Made by a program: the position numbers and the translations under genes. From assembly GCF_050496765.1 (NCBI RefSeq), contig NZ_JBNWEO010000015.1, positions 372,001-436,000 of the forward strand: 64,000 nucleotides of DNA, read 5' to 3'. The notes beneath the pieces were generated by a model. The model had not been told where the DNA came from, did no database searches, and saw only the letters and a program-made list of their open reading frames with translations. Source of the DNA: JAEVLT01 sp050496765 (lineage in GTDB: Bacteria > Bacillota > Bacilli > Bacillales > Cytobacillaceae). This document shows positions 1-9,425 of the stretch, in pieces (positions within the stretch are counted from its first letter, which is position 1; the number at the start of each line of letters is the position of its first letter).

Positions 1-1143
1 AATAACTATCAGGCTGGCGATCCATTACCTTCTTTAAAGAAGATGGATATGCCGACTGTTTCTGAATTCAAAAAACAGTGTATAAATGAGGATAATGTAG
101 CCTATCTGTATCTTGTTGACGCATTTGCTTCTAATGAGGCAAAGCAAAATTTCAACAAGGCGATAACTGCCTTTAACAAAATTGCCAATAAGAAACAATA
201 CAAGAAATCCGCCTTAAAACGTCAAAAGACACTAGGGGTAGAACCGACATTTCGTGATTTAAAAGGAATGCCAAAATTCCATTCTCGTAAAGGCAACAAA
301 GCTAGCTACACAACATTTAACCAAAACGGAAATATCTACATGGAAGATGGAATAGTGTATCTTCCCTCAGCACAAAAGTCTTCTGTGAAAGCAGTAGGGT
401 TAAAGCTACATACACATAGACCCTTGCCACAAGGCAGTAGAATTAAAAATGTCACGGTTACTATGAACATAAAAGGACAATTTGGCGTGTCAATTTGTGT
501 TGAATTCCCAAAGGAAATCACAAGCATTGGTACACCTATTCGCATTTTGGGGCTAGATTATTCTCAATCTCACTTTTTCGTAGATAGCGAGGGTAAGAAA
601 GCCAACTACCCTCAATATTATCGGAAAATGAAAGAACGTCTAGCTAAAGAACAACGAGTATTGTCACGAAGAATAAAAGGCTCTAATCGTTGGGAGAAAC
701 AGCGGTTAGTCGTTTCAAGACTTCAAACCAAAGTAGCCAACCAACGAAAAGATTGGATTCACAAGAAAGCATATGCCCTTGCGAATCGCTATGACATGGT
801 TGTAGTAGAAGACTTAGACCTTCGTGCGATTGGACAAAACAAGCACTATGCAAAAAACCAGCAAGATAATGGTTTTGGCAACTTCCGCATGTATATAAAA
901 TACAAACTGGAACAACAAGGGAAATATTTTGTCAAAGCACCGAAAAATTTTGCATCTACACAATTGTGTTCGACTTGCGGTCATAAGAATACGGCATTAA
1001 AAGGAAATGTAGATGTTCGTGAATGGGAGTGCCCTTCTTGTGGCGCGCATCATGACCGAGATCGTAACTCTGCGTTTAACCTAAAACAATATGGAGAACG
1101 CTATACTAAAGATGAAATTCTACCAAAAATAGTTGGGGCTTAA
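1..1143 (+). CDS. tnpB: TnpB, RNA-guided nuclease of an IS200/IS605-family element (5' end off window)
   Basis: TnpB is an RNA-guided DNA endonuclease encoded by IS200/IS605 elements and ancestral to Cas12. The frame is open from base 1, so the N-terminus lies outside the window; numbering here starts at the internal ATG at 43. RuvC residues are visible: D172 in ILGLDYSQ, E256 in VVVEDLDLRAIG and D340 in HDRDRN. A zinc ribbon sits between the last two (CSTC at 309-312, CPSC at 330-333). All three catalytic acids are present, so nothing suggests inactivation. No TnpA transposase is seen; it could lie to the left or be absent. The gene points into the Wadjet operon that follows. Confidence 0.93.
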   Translation, partial: NNYQAGDPLPSLKKMDMPTVSEFKKQCINEDNVAYLYLVDAFASNEAKQNFNKAITAFNKIANKKQYKKSALKRQKTLGVEPTFRDLKGMPKFHSRKGNKASYTTFNQNGNIYMEDGIVYLPSAQKSSVKAVGLKLHTHRPLPQGSRIKNVTVTMNIKGQFGVSICVEFPKEITSIGTPIRILGLDYSQSHFFVDSEGKKANYPQYYRKMKERLAKEQRVLSRRIKGSNRWEKQRLVVSRLQTKVANQRKDWIHKKAYALANRYDMVVVEDLDLRAIGQNKHYAKNQQDNGFGNFRMYIKYKLEQQGKYFVKAPKNFASTQLCSTCGHKNTALKGNVDVREWECPSCGAHHDRDRNSAFNLKQYGERYTKDEILPKIVGA

Positions 1144-1284
1144 ATGATATAAAAAAGGTTGCTTGGAGCCTAAACAGTACCTCTAGCGTGGTTTAAAGGG
1201 CAAGACACTGGTCTTGTAGTCCACTGTAAAATCTAAAGGTCGTAAGACCTTACAAGCCCGTGATTTCAGTCATGGGTTGTTGAC
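1144..1284 (+). mobile_element. Right end of the TnpB element, probable omega/reRNA scaffold
   Basis: The 140 bases after the tnpB stop hold three consecutive hairpins: CAAGAC/GTCTTG at 1201-1216, AAGGTC/GACCTT at 1236-1251 and CCCGTGA/TCATGGG at 1257-1276, ending near TTGAC at about 1284. Known TnpB guide RNAs derive from the tnpB 3' end plus this right-end region, and the guide is read from flanking DNA just beyond the element. By that rule the guide would start about 1284, in the leader of jetD. The exact boundary is inferred; no target-site comparison is possible here. Confidence 0.7.
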
Positions 1285-1327
1285 TACAATAGAATTGTAC
1301 TGGTATGAGTATAGGAGTGTTCGACAA

Positions 1328-2359
1328 TTGGATCAAATTAAAAAAATGTTCATGACAATGAAAAGGAAGACGATCGGGCTTTCGGATCTTGAAAAACTGC
1401 TGAAACCTTATTTTCATACATATGAGGAATTTGCAAAGACCGTTTTACACTTTGAGCAAGAAAATATTCTAGTGATGGTAAAATCAAAAGGGAGAAATCA
1501 CCGGTCTCCCTCATTGGCATTTCAATATCGAATTCAAAAAAGCGAATTGATGAGTGATTATCACAAAGAATTACAGTACTATCGCAGCATTTTTCATCCA
1601 TCCATTATTCTGGATGAATATTACCGTGAAGACCCGGCAATTTGGAAATCAGATTTGCCTTTCTTGAAGAAAATTGATCACTACTTAAAGATACACTCTT
1701 TTCCAAAAGAACAAGTCCCAGCACCTGAAAGAAGCTTTGAAATAGTTGGAGATGAAAAATGGATTATTGAAAAAGGCGGAAAAGAGATTTTGGAAAAGAC
1801 TGAACTGATGCCTCAGCTAAAGATTATCCCTGTTTCGGAGCCTCTTATGTTCGCGATTAATCCCTCAAAGCTAAATGAAAAAAATCAATACCATTTAATT
1901 GTTGAAAACAAAACAACCTATCAGGGTTTGCTGCCAGTCTTAACAGAGACCGATTTTTCAACGTTGATTTATGGAAGTGGGAAGGCTGTTATTAAAAGCA
2001 TTGAACAGTTCCCGATGCAGTATCCAATCGCAGCAAATCACCAATTTTTTTACTTTGGTGATTTGGATAAAGAAGGAATTTCGATTTGGTTTTCTTTACA
2101 TAACAAACGAGCTGCTATACTGGCGCTTCCTTTTTATACCGCTTGCCTAGAAAAAAAGGCGGCGATTGGCAAGGAATATCAAACAGAACACAGCACTGCT
2201 ATTGAGCAGTTTCTTGCTTTTTTTTCAACTGAATTGCAAACGGAAATTCGTTTGCTGCTTGCGGCCGGAAAATACCACCCGCAAGAAACGTTGAAAACAA
2301 AAGAATTGCAGAAGATTTGGAGGGAGTCAGATTGGACAAGCATGATATCCAAGACATAA
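1328..2359 (+). CDS. jetD: Wadjet protein JetD, Toprim-type nuclease subunit
   Basis: JetD is the DNA-cleaving subunit of the Wadjet system, which recognises and cuts small circular DNA after SMC-driven loop extrusion. The 343-residue product has the DUF3322/DUF2220 layout. Toprim residues are visible in the C-terminal half: E193 in HLIVENKTTY and D245/D247 in FFYFGDLDKEG. An open frame reaches back to a TTG at 1277 inside the insertion-element hairpin, but the TTG at 1328 has AGGAG at 1313-1317 at proper spacing and gives a natural N-terminus (MDQIKKMF). It is the first gene of a tightly overlapping operon. The element upstream ends about 45 bases before the start, so the coding region looks intact but the original promoter may be displaced. 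Confidence 0.88.
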   Translation: MDQIKKMFMTMKRKTIGLSDLEKLLKPYFHTYEEFAKTVLHFEQENILVMVKSKGRNHRSPSLAFQYRIQKSELMSDYHKELQYYRSIFHPSIILDEYYREDPAIWKSDLPFLKKIDHYLKIHSFPKEQVPAPERSFEIVGDEKWIIEKGGKEILEKTELMPQLKIIPVSEPLMFAINPSKLNEKNQYHLIVENKTTYQGLLPVLTETDFSTLIYGSGKAVIKSIEQFPMQYPIAANHQFFYFGDLDKEGISIWFSLHNKRAAILALPFYTACLEKKAAIGKEYQTEHSTAIEQFLAFFSTELQTEIRLLLAAGKYHPQETLKTKELQKIWRESDWTSMISKT

Positions 2360-3846
2360 CGAATGGTTATCGTGAACGCATGCGGCGGCTCGCCCTTTTT
2401 GATCCGCTGTATGAGCTGGATCGGAAGCGGGAACAGGATCAGGCGGAGAAGACGATTGATATGAAGGGGCTCGGCCTTCTTACATTATTATTCTTTTTTG
2501 AGCAAAAGTTAATGAGACAATATAAAACCGGAGCCAAACAGTTAGCTGGATTTTTAAAAACACTGACAGAAGCGCACTATCGGATGGAGGAAGCGGATTA
2601 TGAAAGACTGGCACGGACAATTATTCAAACCTTTCGTCCCACGACAGGGCGAAAACGCAGCTACCCTTTTTTTAATTGGGAAGAGAATTCAGAAGATACA
2701 ATCGAATATTCCATTTTAAAAGCAAACAATTTTGATATGAAAACGAACGTTCAATATTACACCCTTGATGAGGATGGATTGGAATTAGTTTTTGCGACGA
2801 AAGAATTTTATAGTGAGTTTCAATTATCGATTAATCAACTTATGTTAAGGAAGCAGTTGGACAAAGGTGAGTTTAAGGGTGCTCTTAGACAAATTAATGA
2901 AATGCGCATTGACGTTGAAAGTCTGGAAGAAAGAATGACAAAACTTAAACATGAGATTCAAAGGAGTATTGTGTCAGAAGAGACATTCGAGCGGTACAAG
3001 CAGCTATTGGATGACATTTACGGGCGACTGACAAGAGAAGATGAGGAATTTAAAGAACTGCGGCAGTTTGTAAAAGAAACCCGTGAACGGCTGTACTCAA
3101 AAGATGTTCATAAAAAAGAAAGGAAAACATATGATTTAATTCTTACGATTACAAGAGAACTAGAATCCGTTCATTACGACCATTCTCGTTTACTTGAACG
3201 AACCTTTGCTTTAAAAAATACGACACTGATTACTGCACAAGAATCACTTTACTATACAGGAATACAGGCATTTAATTTTGATCAGGATATTGTTTCTAAC
3301 ATTATAACGAAACCATTGCCACTTGAAGCGATGTCAGGTATTCTACACCCATTCTTTCAAGTGGAAGAAAATCCGGTTTGGTCGCCTTTAACAGTATTGG
3401 CTGAACAAAATATTACCGAGGATCGCGAAGAAAAAGTGGAGCATGGCTTTATTGAAGTAGATCGTGGCAATGCAGAAGATCCGTATCGGAAAGCATTATC
3501 GAGAAAATACAAAGAGTTGATGGGATGTTTTTTGCAAGCATACGAGGCAGATAGAGGAAATACTCTGACAGATTTTATTGCTTATTTAGATGAAAACGGC
3601 AAGTCAGATGTTTACACACATCGATATTTTTATGCTTTTTGGCTGAACCTCCATCAGCGTTCACCGATTATCAAAGGCAAGTTGGAGAATGATGAAGGAA
3701 ATACCGTGATCGGTGAAGCATTTTCACTTCTTGGGAATCGAATTTTAACAGTTCGAGAAGGCAGAGGAGTTGTCAAAAGTGTTAAACGCTTTACCATTCA
3801 AGAATTGTACATGATATTGGAGGACGAAGCGGATGAACTACTCTGA
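2332..3846 (+). CDS. jetA: Wadjet protein JetA, kleisin-like (MukF-like) subunit
   Basis: JetA is the kleisin-type subunit that bridges the SMC heads of the JetABC complex. The 504-residue protein has helical segments, a predicted coiled-coil stretch around residues 190-290 (rich in E, K, L, R, for example LEERMTKLKHEIQ) and a C-terminal winged-helix-like tail ending in FTIQELYMILEDEADELL. It looks like the DUF5716 JetA family. The start is the TTG at 2332, with GGAGGGAG at 2319-2326; the gene overlaps jetD by 28 bases and jetB by 14, which implies translational coupling. Identification rests on family resemblance plus the unmistakable operon context. Confidence 0.85.
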   Translation: MDKHDIQDITNGYRERMRRLALFDPLYELDRKREQDQAEKTIDMKGLGLLTLLFFFEQKLMRQYKTGAKQLAGFLKTLTEAHYRMEEADYERLARTIIQTFRPTTGRKRSYPFFNWEENSEDTIEYSILKANNFDMKTNVQYYTLDEDGLELVFATKEFYSEFQLSINQLMLRKQLDKGEFKGALRQINEMRIDVESLEERMTKLKHEIQRSIVSEETFERYKQLLDDIYGRLTREDEEFKELRQFVKETRERLYSKDVHKKERKTYDLILTITRELESVHYDHSRLLERTFALKNTTLITAQESLYYTGIQAFNFDQDIVSNIITKPLPLEAMSGILHPFFQVEENPVWSPLTVLAEQNITEDREEKVEHGFIEVDRGNAEDPYRKALSRKYKELMGCFLQAYEADRGNTLTDFIAYLDENGKSDVYTHRYFYAFWLNLHQRSPIIKGKLENDEGNTVIGEAFSLLGNRILTVREGRGVVKSVKRFTIQELYMILEDEADELL

Positions 3847-4573
3847 ACAAACAGTATTAAAAGCGTTTCAAATTTATACGAAATTAGCCCGTGATGGGGT
3901 AGCAGGCAAGGAAGCCGTTCAGCAATATCGTGCGGATGATGAGATTCGCGGGCTGCTGGATGCATTTGGCCGTGAAGTAGACTGCGTGATCGTGGGGACG
4001 AGTGAGCAAATGTTTTTAATTCCTGAAACAAAGCTATCCCCCTTTCATGTTAGTAATGAATGGATTAAGCGCAATTACTTACGATCAGGAGCTACAAATG
4101 GCGATATTTATCTTCTCTATTTCGCCACAATCATATTATTTGGAAGTTTCTACGATACGTATCAAAGCCAAGAACCGACCAGGCAGTTTATGCGGTTAGA
4201 AGAATGGGTGCGTTTTATTCACGAGCGGATTGATCAATTAAAAACCCATCGTATAGAAGAATTGAAACAATTCGAAAAAGAGTTTTCTTATAATTGGAGT
4301 TTGATTATTGAAAAATGGGATGATATGGATGATATTAAAGAAACAGCAAAAAAACAGGCAGGAAATACGATTAGCCGATTTAGCTTTATGGATACCGTGA
4401 AAAGGTTTCTTGTTGACCAGGAGCTAATTCAGGAAATTGGCAATGACGAGATCATTTTGACTGAAAAAGCAAAAACGATTGTACAGCGCTATTTTATGGA
4501 AGTGGAGTACAATAAGGGGATTTTCGAATTTATTTACGGTTTTGAAAGGAATGAGGAAAATGCCGTCAATTAG
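3833..4573 (+). CDS. jetB: Wadjet protein JetB, KITE (MukE-like) subunit
   Basis: JetB is the small winged-helix KITE subunit that binds the kleisin in the JetABC condensin. This 246-residue protein is the right length and lies between the kleisin and SMC genes. It is mostly helical, with a C-terminal winged-helix-like segment (SFMDTVKRFLVDQELIQEIGNDEIILTEKAKTIVQRYF). It resembles the DUF6063 family. GGAGG lies about 10 bases before the ATG. It overlaps jetA by 14 bases and jetC by 14. No catalytic residues are expected. Confidence 0.83.
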   Translation: MNYSEQTVLKAFQIYTKLARDGVAGKEAVQQYRADDEIRGLLDAFGREVDCVIVGTSEQMFLIPETKLSPFHVSNEWIKRNYLRSGATNGDIYLLYFATIILFGSFYDTYQSQEPTRQFMRLEEWVRFIHERIDQLKTHRIEELKQFEKEFSYNWSLIIEKWDDMDDIKETAKKQAGNTISRFSFMDTVKRFLVDQELIQEIGNDEIILTEKAKTIVQRYFMEVEYNKGIFEFIYGFERNEENAVN

Positions 4574-7500
4574 TAAAATTCGTTTAACGAATGTTGTTTA
4601 TGAAGAGGGGAACAAGCGCTATAATGATGAGATCTTTACATTTGACGGCCATAATGGCGCTATTTTACTAGAAAATGGCGGCGGGAAAACGGTTCTTATT
4701 CAAACGGCGTTACAAGCAATTTTACCCCATGCTGATTTAGCAGATCGAAAAATAAAAAACACTTTACTCCTAGAAAATGCCCCGGCCCATATTGCGATTG
4801 AGTGGATTGCAAATGACCAGCCGCGACGCTATGTTGTTACCGCTGTTTCTCTTTTTACAACAAAACAGGGCTTGGATTCCTTGCGATATGTGTACGAATA
4901 CGATGGCAGCGATTCAAATGGCATCGAAGGCATTCCATTTGTCCGAGATGGCAGGGAAGGAAAAAGAACTGCTGAGCGTGGAGAGATGATGGACTACTAC
5001 AGCCACATGCGCGAAAAATCATTCAGTGCACGAACTTTCAACACAATCAAGGACTACAAGCTATTTCTTGAAGAACAATACCATATCATTTCAAGCGAAT
5101 GGGAAAGCATTGCCAAAATAAATAGCACGGAGGGCGGTGTTGAAGCTTTTTTTGATGATTGCAAAAGTACAAATCAGCTGTTTGACCGCTTATTGATCCC
5201 GACGGTTGAAAACTCCATCGTAGGTCATGATCCGCTTATGTTTGCTGATATGTTTGAACAGCAGCTTGCTAATTTTAAAAATTATAAGAAACTAAAAGAA
5301 ACCCTTGAAGAGAATAAGAGAATCGAGCAGCAGCTGGAACACTATACAGGAATTTATGAAAAATTGCATAATCGAAAATTGGCCTATGAGCAAATAAAAC
5401 AAAGGGCTAAAGGGACATGGAATGAATTATTCAAGGGAAAACAAAGGTATGTGTCTGAGCAAACAATTACCTTGGAAAAAGTAAGGGAATGGGAAGAGCG
5501 CAAACAAGAATACCAAGTAAAAGCAGCATCATTTGAAATTTATGCCGAAGAATTGGCATTCAAACAACTTGAAGCAGCTTTTAAGGAAGCAGCAGTAAAA
5601 AAGATAGAATTAGATGAGAGACTTAAACTGCGCAACATAGACTACTTTTCCTTGAAATTGGCTCAACTGAAGTTGGATCGGCAAGAACAAGCAGATTATT
5701 TGCAACAAATTCAAGAAGAACTTGAGAAATTTGAGCAAACAGATGAAGCACAGGATTATGAGGAACAGCTGGAAGCAGCGAAGCAAGCATTGCTAGGCTG
5801 GTTTTTGCAGCAGCTGGAAATGCTTGAAAAAGACAGTCAGGCACTTAAAATTCAATTACAACCAATTGTCGATCAAGGCGATAAGGCAGAGCAAAAGAAA
5901 AAAGAACTTGCTGAAAGTGAAAAGGAGTATCGGAATATCCTTGCAAAGATTGCAGGTGTGATCGACTCACGATCTAAAGATATCGAGCGGCTGAAGCAAT
6001 TTTTATTAGCGAATCCCGATCATGAACGGGTAAAGGATGAGCTCGAAACATGGCAAACTCGGACACAATTTCTCGATGAAGAAATCATTCGTTTGCTGCA
6101 GGAAGAAAAGCAGCTTGTTCTTGAAGAAAAAGAAGCAAATGAACGGAAAGAGGATTTCCGTAAACAATACTCGTCAGCCGAACTGGAAATGAACGCAATA
6201 AACTTTGAGCTGAAAGCAATGAGAATGGCTCAGGCAGCCTTAATCCAGAAACTTTCGACTCTGCGTACTCAGTGGGCAGCCTTAGAAGATGTTTATTTAT
6301 CACAGGAATCGATTGAAAAAAGGCTAGTCGAAACAATTGAGCAGCATGCAAAAGAGAGGGACTCTCTTTTGTACCGCGAACGGGCAGCCTATCGTTTTGA
6401 GGATGACTATGGCAAACAAAAAATATTTTTTGGTGATGCATTTCTTGAAGATCAACTGTCCTTATGGAAAAACCAATTTGATTACCTCGTTTCCGGGGTG
6501 GAATACGTTCAGGCATTGGAACCTGCGGAAAAAGAACAGGTGCTTTATTATCCTTTATGGCCGATTACGTTAGTGACAACCAATCGAGCAAAACCAAAAG
6601 TAATTGAAAAGCTCAATCATCTAGCTGATCAACTGCAGTTTCCCGTAATTGTGGTCACAACCGAAGAGGCGCTGGCTATTCATGAACAAGCAGAATGGAA
6701 TCATTGGGTCGTGCCAAGTCATTGGGGCAACAACATGGATCGAGACTCCTTTGTGTACTGGAAAGAACAAATCGGTTCTTTTGCCAGGGAAACAACCATC
6801 CGCCGGCAGCAAAAAGAAAAAGAAATAAAGCAATGGGAAGATGGGTTAAATGCTTTTATCCAATTTATGGATCATTTTCCATATGAAAAGGAAGCAGAGC
6901 AAAAAGAAAAAATAAGTGCATTAAAGAATCGGCTTCATACCCTTTCCGCCCATATCCAACAAGAGGAAGACAACGTAAACCAATTGCGGAACAGAATGAA
7001 CCAAAACAAAAAAATGGCCGATCAGTTCCGGGAAGAAAAAGAGGGTTTGGAAAGGAAAATTGAAAAAGGTTTTCAATACCTTCAATTTGAAAAAGAAATT
7101 GAAGATGAAAGCAAAAAAGAAAGAGAAGCCGTTCTTCGACTTAACCAAGTTTTACAAGAAGCAGCCAGAGTTGACCGGGAACTTGCTGAACTTCATGAAG
7201 ACCGGGATTACCTCAAAGATCGCATTCACCAAATAGAAGCAGAGAAACGTATAATGCTGGAAGATGATGTCTACTTGTCATTAAAATCTCTAACGCCAAA
7301 ATATACGAGTGAAAGTAAAAAGCGAATCCAAGAGAAAATGATGTTATTGCAATTGAAAATACGGGAAATTACAATTGCACAGGGAGAATGGCTGGCAAAA
7401 AAAGAGGCGGCAGCAGAAGCAATTAAGCGTTTGGATGCTCAAATAACGGATTTACGGAATGAGCATCGCACGATTGATGAAACAAGAGGATTCCCGAAAG

Positions 7501-8981
7501 ATGGCAAGCAGTTGCTGAAAACACTTTGGGATCAGATCATCAGATTAAAGGAAGAAACCGAAAAAGCAGCAACTGAAGTTCAAAAAAAAGGATCAAAGCA
7601 GGATAAACAAAGGGGAAAATGGGAAGAAAAAATAGAACAATACAAGCTGCGTTTTCCAACACGTGAAGTCAGTTTGTTTGACAAGTCATTAGAGGAAATT
7701 GATGAAGAGTTGCGTAATGAAAATGAAAAGCTAACGGAAAGAAAAATGTATATCGATCAGGAATTGGCAAGGATTGAAAAAGAGTTGAAGACAATTGAAG
7801 AGGCAAAACATGGACTTGAACTTTTTGAAGAGGGACATCATTTCAATGCGCCGGATATCGTGCCAATTCCTTTAAATTCCGAAGAAGCTCTTGAATTTTC
7901 TTATAATCGGAACCAATTTGTCGGCCTGATTACAGATAAGTTAAAAGGAAACAAAACGCTCGTTGACAAGGAAAAAGTGGAAGTCGAACAGGAACAAAGA
8001 AAATTCAGGGAATTTTGCAAAAATGAGATTACGGACATTAAATTACAGAAAATGGCGATAAATGGGGTCGAGACCAAGCAAAATTATCAGGACATTATCG
8101 AATTTAAGAAAAACATGCTGTTAAGAATTGAAAAGATTTCCCAGTATGCAAATGAGCATATCCGTAAAAGTGATGAAGAACTTCAACTCTTTATAAATGC
8201 GATTCATTCCCATCTAAAAACGCTTGTGGAAGAACTTAAGCAAATCCCTAAGAAAACAAGAGTAAAGGTTATGGATGATTGGAAGCAAATTTTTTCCTTT
8301 TCCATTCCAGATTGGGAAGAAGAAACTGGAAAAATGAGAATAAGAGATTATATTGAGTGGATCCTCCAACAATTGGAGTCAGATCGGTTTTTCAACGAAC
8401 AAGGGATACAAGATGACGGAAAAGTACGGAAAGAAATCGAGATGTGGCTGCAATCTAAACAGCTCCTGCAAATGGTGTTAAATAATGAGGTAATGAAAGT
8501 AAGCTGCCGAAAAGTAACAAATGATAATCAAGTCACTACGCGTTCGTATTCATGGGAACAAAGCAATGTTTGGTCAGGCGGTGAAAAATGGAGTAAAAAC
8601 ATGACACTCTTCTTGGGAATTTTAAACTATGTTGCTGAAAAGAAGAAACATATACAGTCGAATATGAAGCGTCACCGCGCTGTTATCCTCGATAATCCTT
8701 TTGGAAAAGCTTCAAGTGAACATGTTTTAAGCCCTGTTTTCTTTGTGGCCGAACAACTTGGTTTCCAAATCATTGCTCTTACGGCGCATGCAGAAGGGAA
8801 ATTTCTTCAAGATTATTTTCCGATTATATACAGTTGCCGGCTAAGAGCTTCAACTGACTTAAACAAAAAAGTCATGACAAAGGAAAAATGGCTCCATTAT
8901 GCCTATTTCCAAGACCATGAACCAAAGACAATCGAACGACTGGGAGAAACAGAACAAATGGCGCTGTTTGAACTTGACTAG
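4560..8981 (+). CDS. jetC: Wadjet protein JetC, SMC/MukB-like ATPase
   Basis: JetC is the SMC motor of Wadjet: it extrudes DNA loops and senses small circles for JetD cleavage. The 1,473-residue protein has Walker A ENGGGKT at residues 38-44, a very long charged coiled-coil region (roughly 270-1300, interrupted by a probable hinge or elbow near 600-760), the ABC signature WSGGEKW near 1338 and Walker B RAVILDNPFGKAS near 1373-1385. An open frame extends upstream to 4479, but the ATG at 4560 gives the conserved SMC head start (MPSISKIRLTNVVYEEG) and has AAAGGA at correct spacing. All ATPase motifs are intact. It is the last gene of the operon. Confidence 0.92.
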   Translation: MPSISKIRLTNVVYEEGNKRYNDEIFTFDGHNGAILLENGGGKTVLIQTALQAILPHADLADRKIKNTLLLENAPAHIAIEWIANDQPRRYVVTAVSLFTTKQGLDSLRYVYEYDGSDSNGIEGIPFVRDGREGKRTAERGEMMDYYSHMREKSFSARTFNTIKDYKLFLEEQYHIISSEWESIAKINSTEGGVEAFFDDCKSTNQLFDRLLIPTVENSIVGHDPLMFADMFEQQLANFKNYKKLKETLEENKRIEQQLEHYTGIYEKLHNRKLAYEQIKQRAKGTWNELFKGKQRYVSEQTITLEKVREWEERKQEYQVKAASFEIYAEELAFKQLEAAFKEAAVKKIELDERLKLRNIDYFSLKLAQLKLDRQEQADYLQQIQEELEKFEQTDEAQDYEEQLEAAKQALLGWFLQQLEMLEKDSQALKIQLQPIVDQGDKAEQKKKELAESEKEYRNILAKIAGVIDSRSKDIERLKQFLLANPDHERVKDELETWQTRTQFLDEEIIRLLQEEKQLVLEEKEANERKEDFRKQYSSAELEMNAINFELKAMRMAQAALIQKLSTLRTQWAALEDVYLSQESIEKRLVETIEQHAKERDSLLYRERAAYRFEDDYGKQKIFFGDAFLEDQLSLWKNQFDYLVSGVEYVQALEPAEKEQVLYYPLWPITLVTTNRAKPKVIEKLNHLADQLQFPVIVVTTEEALAIHEQAEWNHWVVPSHWGNNMDRDSFVYWKEQIGSFARETTIRRQQKEKEIKQWEDGLNAFIQFMDHFPYEKEAEQKEKISALKNRLHTLSAHIQQEEDNVNQLRNRMNQNKKMADQFREEKEGLERKIEKGFQYLQFEKEIEDESKKEREAVLRLNQVLQEAARVDRELAELHEDRDYLKDRIHQIEAEKRIMLEDDVYLSLKSLTPKYTSESKKRIQEKMMLLQLKIREITIAQGEWLAKKEAAAEAIKRLDAQITDLRNEHRTIDETRGFPKDGKQLLKTLWDQIIRLKEETEKAATEVQKKGSKQDKQRGKWEEKIEQYKLRFPTREVSLFDKSLEEIDEELRNENEKLTERKMYIDQELARIEKELKTIEEAKHGLELFEEGHHFNAPDIVPIPLNSEEALEFSYNRNQFVGLITDKLKGNKTLVDKEKVEVEQEQRKFREFCKNEITDIKLQKMAINGVETKQNYQDIIEFKKNMLLRIEKISQYANEHIRKSDEELQLFINAIHSHLKTLVEELKQIPKKTRVKVMDDWKQIFSFSIPDWEEETGKMRIRDYIEWILQQLESDRFFNEQGIQDDGKVRKEIEMWLQSKQLLQMVLNNEVMKVSCRKVTNDNQVTTRSYSWEQSNVWSGGEKWSKNMTLFLGILNYVAEKKKHIQSNMKRHRAVILDNPFGKASSEHVLSPVFFVAEQLGFQIIALTAHAEGKFLQDYFPIIYSCRLRASTDLNKKVMTKEKWLHYAYFQDHEPKTIERLGETEQMALFELD

Positions 8982-9425
8982 CACAAATTTAGAAGTTTTT
9001 ATTGAAGACATAAAGGGTTGGCAATGCGATAATCTAATGACCGGCCCGCAAGGAATTCAAGTTTTAAACTTGACAGAATGTTGAATAATAAGTAACATAA
9101 TAACTGTGAATAATTAATAAAGTTTTAGATAGCTTTAGCATAGAGTTAAAGAAATTGACAATATGAAAAAGTTGATCTATTCATACAAATAGTAAAGGTA
9201 GACTATTTAAAAACCCAATATGGGGAGTTAAAAGTAAACCGACAATTTTCAAAGTTTAGTGGCTGAACTATGGCCATTGAATTTCGGGATTGTCGGTTTT
9301 TTTGTTTTTTTACCTGAAAACATATGCGGGAGATGTGATGTGCGAAAATAATGTCTTCTGTACGAAAGGTTTGAAAGACAAACAAGTTTGATTATTTTGT
9401 ATTTTTAAAGGAGGGTGGCTGGAAA
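8982..9425. other. 443-bp intergenic region between jetC and dabB
   Basis: No convincing gene lies here; a 61-codon frame overlapping the jetC end is a shadow. The stretch holds a possible promoter (TTGACA at 9155-9160, TATTCA at 9178-9183, 17-nt spacer) followed by the large hairpin listed separately. AT content is high. Confidence 0.5.
9236..9310 (+). terminator. Long-looped hairpin with T-run ahead of dabB (terminator or attenuator)
   Basis: AAACCGACAAT at 9236-9246 pairs perfectly with ATTGTCGGTTT at 9289-9299, followed by a T-rich run to about 9310. The 42-base loop can itself fold (AGTTTAG with CTGAACT; TTCAA with TTGAA). It may end the Wadjet transcript, or attenuate dabBA if the promoter at 9155-9183 is used. 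Confidence 0.6.

Noticed and set aside
1277..1330. Upstream TTG start for jetD inside the insertion element
   Set aside because: It lies in the element's terminal hairpin with no ribosome site; the TTG at 1328 has AGGAG at proper distance.
8899..9084. 61-codon frame at the end of jetC
   Set aside because: It overlaps jetC in another frame and has no ribosome site or family resemblance.
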